From assembly GCA_023429845.1 (NCBI GenBank), contig JAEZCY010000218.1, positions 1 through 5,058 of the forward strand: a DNA stretch of 5,058 nt, given 5' to 3'. This DNA comes from Acidobacteriota bacterium. Lineage in GTDB: Bacteria > Acidobacteriota > Vicinamibacteria > Vicinamibacterales > Vicinamibacteraceae. Within the stretch, counting starts at the first letter, position 1; every line of letters begins with the position of its first letter. Shown here one piece after another: positions 1 to 4,157 of the stretch. Made by a program: the position numbers and the translations under genes. Below the pieces are notes generated by a model. The model was not told the origin of the DNA. It saw nothing but the letters and a program-made list of their open reading frames with translations, and searched no databases.

Positions 1-48
1 CGCGATCCAGAGCGGTCCTTGCTCGTCCTGCCGCGTGCCCATCGCCAT
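1..48 (-). CDS. Transposase, N-terminal fragment (IS1182-like), runs off the left edge
   Basis: Reading the minus strand from the ATG at 48 gives MAMGTRQDEQGPLWIA, open to the window edge. This closely matches the start I remember for a group of IS1182-type (DDE) transposases, which begin with an MGTRxDEQxxLWIA-like block followed by a SPGHPFY motif; that motif would lie outside the window. A second in-frame ATG lies two codons downstream, at 42. The frame is also open upstream (IAIDRLRRM), so the exact start is uncertain. Only 16 codons are visible, so intactness and catalytic residues cannot be judged. The gene points away from the antitoxin gene, and the outer end of the insertion sequence should therefore lie between about 81 and 139. 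A DDE transposase would cut and join the element ends. The family call rests on a short match from memory. Confidence 0.6.
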   Translation of the reverse strand, partial: MAMGTRQDEQGPLWIA

Positions 49-60
49 GCGCCGCAGTCT

Positions 61-80
61 ATCGATCGCGATCGATCGCG
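61..80. repeat. Perfect 10-bp tandem duplication upstream of the transposase
   Basis: ATCGATCGCG occurs twice in direct succession and is followed by TCGATC, giving a stretch dense in CGATCG and GATC. It lies 12 bases upstream of the putative transposase ATG, inside what should be the terminal region of the insertion sequence. It could be a transposase binding repeat or replication slippage. The rest of 49-139 shows no gene. A CTAG at 125-128 is a possible target-site remnant, but no terminal inverted repeat can be confirmed because the other element end is absent. Confidence 0.6.
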
Positions 81-139
81 TCGATCCCGGTCTGTGGGTC
101 AGGCAACACTTTCACCACGGGCTGCTAGAGCCTGCCCCC

Positions 140-412
140 TCACGCGACGTCGACGAGTGCCCGCGGATTCTTCGCCGCGATCATCAGCAGCGTCCGGGCC
201 GCGCCCGACGGCGCGCGCCGTCCCTGCTCCCATTCCTGCAGCGTCCGTACGGACACGCCCAACAGCGCCGAGAACTGGGACTGCGACAGGCCGGTTCGCT
301 CACGGATCTCCGAGATCGCGGGGAGCGTCGTCATCCGGCCGTGCTCCCCGCGCTTCAGTTCGGCCAGCCCGTCCAGAATCTCCTGCCCGATGTTGCGCCT
401 AGTCGAGGCCAT
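140..412 (-). CDS. XRE-family helix-turn-helix antitoxin (HigA/NadS-like)
   Basis: This 90-residue protein carries a classic XRE helix-turn-helix at about residues 34-75: IRERTGLSQSQFSALLGVS, then VRTLQEWEQGRRAPSGAA. The SQxxFAxLLGVSxxTLxxWExGRRxPxGxA pattern is typical of antitoxins paired with COG4737-type RelE/HigB toxins. The N-terminus (to about residue 30) would contact the toxin. Antitoxins of this kind neutralise the toxin and repress their own operon. The ATG overlaps the last 14 bases of the toxin gene in another frame, the usual translationally coupled toxin-first arrangement. A strong Shine-Dalgarno, AAGGAGG, sits six bases before the ATG. The frame is intact although the toxin is broken, so this is probably an orphan antitoxin now. 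The TGA stop lies next to the presumed insertion-sequence end. Confidence 0.88.
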   Translation of the reverse strand: MASTRRNIGQEILDGLAELKRGEHGRMTTLPAISEIRERTGLSQSQFSALLGVSVRTLQEWEQGRRAPSGAARTLLMIAAKNPRALVDVA

Positions 413-715
413 CGATCTCCTCCTTGATTCGCTTCAGCACCGGGCCGGGAATCGTCGCGGCCTCGTTCTTGGCGTACATCGTCAGCATCCAGACCTGGCC
501 GCGCCTCAGGCGGAGGTAGTAGATGACGCGGACGCCGCCACGCTTGCCGCGTCCGGCCAGGCCCCAGCGCAGCTTGCGGACGCCGCCTGAGCCGCGGACC
601 ACGTCTCCAGCCTGTGGGTTCGCCGCCAGCGCGTGCTGAAGCTGGCATACTCCTCGTCGCTCAAGTACTGCGCCACCAACTGCGTGAACAGCTTGGTTTC
701 GACGAACGTGAGCAC
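399..715 (-). pseudogene. RelE/HigB-type toxin, broken by a one-base deletion
   Basis: Two frames together give one complete toxin of about 105 residues, the normal length for the COG4737 RelE/HigB group. The first frame starts at the GTG at 715 and reads MLTFVETKLFTQLVAQ, then YLSDEEYAS, ending near 641. The second frame continues LQHALAANPQAGDVVRGSGG, VRKLRWGLAGRGKRGGVR, VIYYLR and MLTMYAKNE, and ends in EEIDGLD and TAG at 399. The GxRKLRW, GKRGGxRVIYY and MLTxYAKNE blocks are hallmark segments of this mRNA-cleaving family. The junction is in GCCAGCTTCAGCAC (minus strand). One extra base, making AGC TTx CAG CAC, would restore the frame, so a single base is missing at about 638-642. Without it the upstream frame reads FSTRWRRTH and stays nonsense to a stop at 506. 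A sequencing error cannot be excluded. The gene overlaps the antitoxin ATG by 14 bases. Confidence 0.8.
419..425 (-). promoter_or_regulatory. Shine-Dalgarno of the antitoxin gene
   Basis: AAGGAGG on the minus strand, six bases before the ATG at 412. It lies inside the 3' end of the toxin frame. It fixes the antitoxin start and allows translation independent of the frameshifted toxin reading frame. Confidence 0.75.
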
Positions 716-722
716 AGAAAGT

Positions 723-742
723 AGTATACGTCAGAGACGTAT
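723..742 (-). promoter_or_regulatory. Toxin-antitoxin promoter with overlapping palindromic operator
   Basis: ATACGTC-AGA-GACGTAT (726-742) is a perfect 7-bp inverted repeat with a 3-bp spacer, eight to ten bases upstream of the toxin GTG. On the minus strand its edge overlaps TATACT (728-723), a good -10 hexamer. Autorepression by a toxin-antitoxin complex bound across the -10 is the standard mode for such operons, so this is the expected operator. Transcription would start at about 715-716, right at the GTG, suggesting a leaderless toxin message or a different start. No convincing -35 is seen. The plus-strand secreted gene begins 70 bases away, so the site could also affect that side. Confidence 0.6.
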
Positions 743-812
743 CCTGGCTAGTGCTTGCCATATCCCGTATGGAGCTTTGCCCATTCGCGAAGGGCACGGT
801 GTCCAACACCAC

Positions 813-1818
813 ATGCGACGAAGCCGCGTGACCGGCGCGTGTCGACAATGCTTGACCATCCTCGGCGGCGTGGTGGCCTTGCTTACGGCCTCGTCGGCCA
901 CGGCCCAGGACGCAGGGCAGGCCAGGGCGCAGGCTGAGCACGCTCGCCGTCTCGCCGCCAACCCGGAGGGGCTGTCGCTCGCAATCCGGACGCAGCGCGG
1001 TACGCTCCGGTTCGCGCAGGGCGAACTGATCACCCTCGAACTCGAGTTCCGGGACGACTCGGGGTAATCGGTCCAGCTTCAATCCGATCGCCTATGACCG
1101 CAGCGGTCGATTGGGCGTCGACCGCGTCGTTGTCGCCCCCGCGGCTGACGTCGAAGACCCGTTGCACGATTACTACCGCGCCCTCGGGTTCGGCTTCATC
1201 GGTGGAGGCATCTCCTCGCTGCCCGCGCCGCTCGACGGCCCTCGAACGCTCTCGCTCGAGCTGAATGAGCAGGTCCGCTTCCAGCGGCCGGGTCAGTACG
1301 GGATTCCCGTGGAGTCGGGTCGGTTCGAGGGCGGCGGCCGTGGCGCGGCGCACGAGCGACTCATCGTCGTCTCGAACCTGCTCACGCTCGAGATCACCGC
1401 GCCAGCGGCAGACGAGCCCACAGAGACGCTGGCCGCGCGCGCGTTGCGATTTGCAGACACACCGCGGGCGGCTCGGGAACTCGCGCGTCGGCTCCTGAGG
1501 CTGGAAGGCGATGCGGTCGTCGCGTGTGCCCTTGCGGTGGACGCGAGCCGTGGCGCGAGCGCGGTGCGTGAGGCCCTGGACGATGCGAGTTCCAGGTGCC
1601 GCGACTCTCTACCTGAGACCCTGGTAGGAGAGCGATTCGGCGGCGGCGGACTTATGTGGGGTACTGCAGCCGGGTTGTCGATACCCCAGGGCATCGATAC
1701 CCCCAAAAGTACCCCCATGAGTCGGCGGTTGCCGGGCCGCGTCGCGCATGTGGAGGGTGAGCTTCGGCCGTGCAGTTGCTCTGGCGAGTTGCGGCTGAGA
1801 AGCGGACTGCGGTGCTGA
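813..1818 (+). pseudogene. Secreted protein of unknown function, frameshifted and 3'-truncated
   Basis: The ATG at 813 opens a protein with a clear Sec signal peptide: basic MRRSR, hydrophobic core LTILGGVVALLTASSA, likely cleavage after ATA (residue 31). The mature part reads LSLAIRTQRGTLRFAQGE, then LITLELEFRDDSG, and stops at TAA 1065-1067. Dropping one G from the GGGG run at 1061-1064 gives ...DDSGNRSSFNPIAYDRSGRL in a frame open to 1818. This continues with GFGFIGGGISSLPAPLDG, LSLELNEQVRFQRPGQY and VVSNLLTLEI. I recognise the layout (AxYDRSGRLGxD, GFxGGG, LNExxRFxRPGxY, VVSNxxTxEI) as that of a poorly characterised exported protein family seen in Acidobacteriota. Alpha-helical repeat-like sequence (ALRFADTPRAARELARR) follows to about 1620. 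The last 60 or so residues (GGGGLMWGTAAGL onward) look non-coding, suggesting the true 3' part was lost. No strong ribosome binding site precedes the ATG; an in-frame GTG at 828 is an alternative. Confidence 0.62.
1657..1717. repeat. Cluster of TACCCCCA-type direct repeats, possible integrase arm sites
   Basis: Three direct copies are visible on the plus strand: TCGATACCCCA (1678-1688), TCGATACCCCCA (1694-1705) and GTACCCCCA (1709-1717). An inverted copy, TGGGGTAC, lies at 1657-1664. Short repeated TGGGGGTA motifs of this kind are, as I remember, common between a tRNA or tmRNA 3' end and the integrase gene of P4-type elements, where they may be arm-type integrase sites. The cluster is about 235 bases from the tmRNA 3' end, where such a region would be expected. 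No integrase gene is visible. The function is inferred; the repeats themselves are plain in the sequence. Confidence 0.5.
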
Positions 1819-1842
1819 ACTAACCGAGAAATGGCAAGAAAG

Positions 1843-1875
1843 GTCCGCCTTCGCTCCTGCGGAGCTACGGCGGAC
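1843..1875 (-). terminator. Probable intrinsic terminator of ssrA / dispersed palindrome
   Basis: GTCCGCC-GTA-GCTCC-GCA-GGAGC-GAA-GGCGGAC on the minus strand is a two-step perfect hairpin (7 bp, symmetric internal loop, 5 bp, three-base loop). It is followed by CTTTCTT, a short T-rich tract. It lies 75 bases beyond the tmRNA 3' end in the reading direction, so it can end the tmRNA precursor. The sequence also resembles intergenic palindromes that I recall recurring in Acidobacteriota and other GC-rich genomes, so it may be a repeat copy doubling as a terminator. Confidence 0.5.
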
Positions 1876-1951
1876 AACCTTCGCATGCCGCTCGGGGTGA
1901 CGCGGCCTGCCAACCGTAGCCGCGAGCGCGGCGAGCGGTTGGCGAAGGTTG
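1875..1951. repeat. Nested inverted repeats abutting the tmRNA 3' end
   Basis: Outer arms CAACCTTCGC (1875-1884) and GCGAAGGTTG (1942-1951) are exact reverse complements. The second arm covers two bases of the encoded CCA end of tmRNA. Inside lies GCCAACCG (1909-1916) paired with CGGTTGGC (1936-1943), and inside that GCCGC-GAGC-GCGGC (1919-1932). The inner hairpin starts seven bases after the tmRNA CCA and could guide 3' maturation or form part of an attachment site. No T tract follows it, so it is a poor terminator by itself. Confidence 0.6.
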
Positions 1952-2307
1952 GTGGAGGCGGCGGGAGTCGAACCCGCGTCCGAAGGCACATCCCCGCAGA
2001 AATCTACGTGCGTGTCCGCTCTTGTAATCTCACTGCCAGGCTCGAAGAGCGACGAGAAAAACCTGACAGCCAGCCCCGGCTTGTCTTACCCCCACACGCC
2101 GAGACGCCACGTGGGGGCCAGCCCTCTGAATGGCGCGTCATCCCCGGTCGAGGGCGCTCTGGGGAGACGCGTCGCCGTTAATTAAGCGGCGAGTGCAAGC
2201 TGCGGTTCCGCAGTTACATTTGGATTCCGAACGGATTTACGAGGAAGCTCGGACTCCTCGGCACGCATCCCACGGTTCCACACCTCCGTCGAAGCCGTGA
2301 CGCCCCC
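1950..2307 (-). ncRNA. ssrA: Transfer-messenger RNA (tmRNA, 10Sa RNA)
   Basis: tmRNA rescues stalled ribosomes with SmpB: charged with alanine, it enters the empty A site and supplies a short frame encoding a degradation tag. The 5' end reads GGGGGCGTCACGGCTTCGAC and pairs with CGCCTCC before the encoded ACCA at the 3' end, giving a 7-bp acceptor stem with one G-U pair. The T arm GCGGGTTCGACTCCCGC and the preceding TTCGGAC are typical. The GGCTTCGACGG and GCCGAGG blocks near the 5' end are also conserved in tmRNA. At about 358 nt the length is normal for one-piece tmRNA. The tag frame ends ...LALAA, the usual hydrophobic protease signal. The gene is intact, unlike the DNA on its 3' side, whose features suggest use as an integration site. 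Confidence 0.96.
2182..2220 (-). other. tmRNA tag reading frame
   Basis: Counting back from the first TAA (2182-2184; a second, overlapping TAA follows in TTAATTAA), the frame reads NVTAEPQLALAA, ending in the LALAA sequence recognised by ClpXP-type proteases. The triplet before AAT is CCA (2221-2223), where a resume codon for Ala (GCA or GCN) is usual. Either the frame resumes at AAT, or at an atypical CCA (Pro), giving PNVTAEPQLALAA. The exact resume point cannot be settled by eye. Confidence 0.8.
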
Positions 2308-2542
2308 CTGGAGATGCCGTCGCGAGTGGACCACCGCGTGAGGGCGCCTGGTCGCGTTCGCTGACCATCCACCCTTCGGCGACGCCCGACATGAGCCTCG
2401 CGACCGCTCGTCGAGTGACCACGTCCTGCCGTGGCAGAAGCTGCCATTGCAGGGGAAGCGTCACACTGACGATATTGCGAGTGTACGTGACGAGGGCGTC
2501 ACCGGTCAACGCAATTTCCCGCGGAATCTCTGCGATCCGCAC
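2237..2542 (-). CDS. Doubtful small protein-like frame between GAF gene and ssrA
   Basis: From the GTG at 2542 the minus strand reads MRIAEIPREIALTGDALVTY, TRNIVSVTLPLQWQLLP, RQDVVTRRAVARLMSGVAEG, then WMVSERDQ. The first 65-70 residues have a believable composition and the codon pattern expected of coding DNA in a GC-rich genome; by hand count about 73% GC at position 3, 69% at position 1 and 49% at position 2. Against a gene: there is no good ribosome binding site, its 5' end overlaps the -35 region of the GAF promoter, and the frame runs 71 bases into the tmRNA before stopping. It may be a decayed gene that lost its stop, or chance. I recognise no family. Confidence 0.22.
   Translation of the reverse strand: MRIAEIPREIALTGDALVTYTRNIVSVTLPLQWQLLPRQDVVTRRAVARLMSGVAEGWMVSERDQAPSRGGPLATASPGGRHGFDGGVEPWDACRGVRASS
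2432..2492. repeat. Two small inverted repeats in the ssrA-GAF intergenic region
   Basis: TGGCAG-AAG-CTGCCA (2432-2446) is a perfect 6-bp hairpin. Just beyond it, CGTCACACT (2459-2467) can pair with AGTGT (2480-2484) and GACG (2489-2492) with a four-base bulge. They lie between the two divergent transcription units and could be operator-like sites or leader hairpins of a long tmRNA precursor. Otherwise the 322 bases from 2308 to 2629 hold only the two candidate promoters and the doubtful minus-strand frame. Confidence 0.4.
2480..2509 (-). promoter_or_regulatory. Candidate sigma70 promoter facing ssrA
   Basis: TTGACC (2509-2504) and TACACT (2485-2480) on the minus strand are separated by 18 bp. 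The -35 matches consensus at five of six positions and the -10 at four. Transcription would begin at about 2473 and give a precursor some 166 nt longer than mature tmRNA at the 5' end, needing RNase P cleavage. No better promoter is visible closer to 2307. Confidence 0.35.
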
Positions 2543-2545
2543 GCC

Positions 2546-2574
2546 TTGACGAGGTGGTACGGCCCTCGCATAAT
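2546..2574 (+). promoter_or_regulatory. Sigma70-type promoter of the GAF-domain gene
   Basis: TTGACG (2546-2551) and CATAAT (2569-2574) are separated by exactly 17 bp; each hexamer has one mismatch to consensus. Transcription would start near 2581, giving a leader of about 50 nt before the ATG at 2630. This is the strongest promoter-like signal in the window and suggests constitutive housekeeping transcription. Confidence 0.65.
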
Positions 2575-2629
2575 CCCCGCACGGCCAGCCAGTCGCGCGT
2601 TGGGTGACGCTTGCCACCCCAGGACGATC

Positions 2630-3880
2630 ATGCCGCTCGAGACCCGCATCACCGAGGCCGCCCAGGCGGCCGTCCGCCGACTGGACGAAGACCTGCGCAC
2701 CCGGATGGCCGCGTTCGCCCAGGAGTTCGCCGCCGCCACGGCCACGGTCGCGTCCGACGCCGACGGCGCCCAGGCCGAAGCCGTCGCCGCGCTCCAGCAG
2801 CAGCTCGACCAGCTGCGCACCGAGCGTGACGAGGCGGCCCGGCAAATCGCCCAGCTCGATGAACACAACACGCGGGAACGCGAGTCGCTGACGGCCGCGA
2901 TGGCGCAGCTGCGTCAGGAGGCCGACGCCGCACTCGCCGACGCCGAGCGTGCCCTCGTGGAGGCTGTCAGGCAGGCCCAGCTGCAGAACGAACAGGGCCG
3001 CGCCGCAGCGCTGATCGAGTCCACGGAGCTGGCCCGACAGGACGTGGCGGCGCGCATGCAGGCCGTTGCCCAGGCCATCAGCGCGATGGACGAGGCCAAC
3101 ACGCTCAGCGAGGTGCTCGATGCGCTCGGGGACGGGCTCGGAGCACAGGCGCCGCGGAGCGCCGTGCTCGTGTTCCAGCACGAGCGCGCACGCATCTGGC
3201 GACGCAGCGGCTTTGCCGCCGATGCCAGCGGTGTCGGCGCCGAGCTGCACCTGCCCGACCACGCGGACCTGAAAGCCATCATCGACAGCGGTGCCTCCGC
3301 GCTCGTCGAGGCACACGAGGGCACGGGCGACGTGCTCGGTCTCGCGCCTCTCGCCCCTGGCCGCCACGGACTGGCCGTCCCCGTGGCCATCGGCGGCACC
3401 GCCGCGGCGCTCGTCTATGCCGACGCCGGAGACGACGAGCGGGGGCTGCCGCCGGGCTCCACCGACACGATCGAAGTGCTGGCGCGGCACGCCGCCCGCT
3501 GCCTCGAGACCCTCACCGCGATGCGCGCGGCCGGGTACGCGCGCGCCGACCGTCCGACCGTCGTCGTGCCGATGCCCCCCCACCTCCACGTGGTGAAGCG
3601 TCGTCCGCTCGAAACCTCGATGGGCGACGCCCTCGACCAGGCGCGACGCGTGGCGCGGCTGCTCGTCTCCGAGATTCGTCTGAACCGGGAGGCCGACGTG
3701 ATGGAGGGCCGCGAGCACGGCGACCTCGGGACACGCCTGGCCGACGAACTCACGCGCGCACGACGGCAGTATCAGCAGCGGGTCTCGGATGCGCTTCCCG
3801 GCCGCGATGCGCTGTTCGAGGAAGAAGTGCTCCGCACGCTCGCCAACGGCGATGCGGCACTGCTGCTCACCGGATCGTAG
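2630..3880 (+). CDS. GAF-domain coiled-coil protein with conserved C-terminal helical module
   Basis: The protein has 416 residues and no signal peptide or membrane segment, so it is cytoplasmic. Residues 1-150 are almost entirely helical and rich in Ala, Gln, Glu and Arg (for example AVAALQQQLDQLRTERDEAA), a long coiled coil for oligomerisation. Residues about 150-298 look like a GAF fold: TLSEVLDALGDGL, then SAVLVFQHERARIWRRSGF, GLAVPVAIGGTAAALVYAD and a closing helix EVLARHAARCLETL. GAF domains sense small ligands or redox state or mediate dimers; no ligand residues can be named here. Residues about 331-412 (DALDQARRVARLLVSEIRL to FEEEVLRTLANGDAALL) form a helical block that I recall at the C-terminus of many Acidobacteriota GAF or receiver-type proteins, with unknown role. 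AGGA five bases before the ATG supports this start; the open frame extends 61 codons upstream but lacks a coding look. No output domain such as a kinase or GGDEF is present. Confidence 0.9.
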   Translation: MPLETRITEAAQAAVRRLDEDLRTRMAAFAQEFAAATATVASDADGAQAEAVAALQQQLDQLRTERDEAARQIAQLDEHNTRERESLTAAMAQLRQEADAALADAERALVEAVRQAQLQNEQGRAAALIESTELARQDVAARMQAVAQAISAMDEANTLSEVLDALGDGLGAQAPRSAVLVFQHERARIWRRSGFAADASGVGAELHLPDHADLKAIIDSGASALVEAHEGTGDVLGLAPLAPGRHGLAVPVAIGGTAAALVYADAGDDERGLPPGSTDTIEVLARHAARCLETLTAMRAAGYARADRPTVVVPMPPHLHVVKRRPLETSMGDALDQARRVARLLVSEIRLNREADVMEGREHGDLGTRLADELTRARRQYQQRVSDALPGRDALFEEEVLRTLANGDAALLLTGS

Positions 3881-3912
3881 GCCCGGCGCCGGACGAGGCG
3901 AGAGTGGCGCGC

Positions 3913-3933
3913 CCGTCGGGCAAGGCCCGACGG
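3913..3933 (+). terminator. Hairpin after the GAF gene
   Basis: CCGTCGGGC-AAG-GCCCGACGG is a perfect 9-bp inverted repeat with a three-base loop, 32 bases after the stop codon. No T tract follows, so it is at best a weak or Rho-assisted terminator, or a protective 3' structure. Its right arm overlaps the first unit of the tandem repeat, so it may instead belong to that repeat. Confidence 0.45.
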
Positions 3934-4045
3934 CCTACGTACTGGACGGTGTACCGGTCCCGACGGCTGCGTACTGGACGGTGTACCGGCGCCCGAGGGC
4001 TACGTGCTCGAGGGTGTACCGGGCCCGACGGCAGCGTAGGGGAGC
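3926..4045. repeat. Imperfect 32-33 bp tandem repeat, about 3.6 copies
   Basis: Units begin at 3926, 3959, 3992 and 4024 with CCCGACGG (CCCGAGGG in the third). They share the pattern CCCGACGG-C-T(A/G)CGT(A/G)CTGGACGGTGTACCGG. The first two units are nearly identical, the third has several substitutions, and the fourth diverges after CAGCGTA. Each contains GGTGTACC, a near-palindrome able to form a small hairpin. Frames through it contain no recognisable protein, and the unit length varies by one base, so it is not coding. It fills most of the 277-base gap between the GAF gene and the next gene; 4046-4157 shows nothing else convincing. Confidence 0.8.
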
Positions 4046-4157
4046 ATGCAGCGGGTGCGACGGCGTCGTCTGAATCCTACCGACGCGCCGATCCCCTGCA
4101 GTCTGGTAGCCTGCAACGAGTACTGCCGGCCTGCTCCGGCCCCGTTTCATCCGTGCC

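Noticed and set aside
758..772. CCATA-TCCCG-TATGG inverted repeat as a second operator
   Set aside because: The arms are only five bases and its position is not tied to a promoter element; too weak to claim.
716..1082. Minus-strand extension of the toxin frame upstream of the real toxin start
   Set aside because: It is antisense to the signal-peptide gene and has no toxin motifs; the open frame is incidental.
1293..1991. Minus-strand 232-residue frame rich in Pro, Arg and Ser
   Set aside because: It runs through the repeat cluster, palindromes and the tmRNA end and is antisense to the secreted gene; it has no protein-like segments.
1831..2181. Plus-strand frame MARKVRLRSCGATADNL
   Set aside because: It translates the palindromic intergenic repeat and the antisense of tmRNA; this is a common false protein.
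1949..2185. Plus-strand 78-residue frame starting MVEAAGVEPASEGTSPQ
   Set aside because: It is the antisense of the tmRNA 3' half. Frames with this VEAAGVEPASEG look are well-known false proteins over tmRNA genes.
2237..3718. Long minus-strand frame (493 residues) opposite the GAF gene
   Set aside because: Most of it is the antisense shadow of a clearly coding plus-strand gene in GC-rich DNA, with unnatural composition. Only its last third outside the GAF gene was kept, as a doubtful frame.
3926..4045. CRISPR array
   Set aside because: The repeated unit is contiguous, with no unique spacers between conserved repeats, and no cas genes are present.
3789..4073. Plus-strand frame continuing across the GAF stop through the tandem repeat
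   Set aside because: It is a shifted shadow of the GAF gene followed by non-coding repeats.
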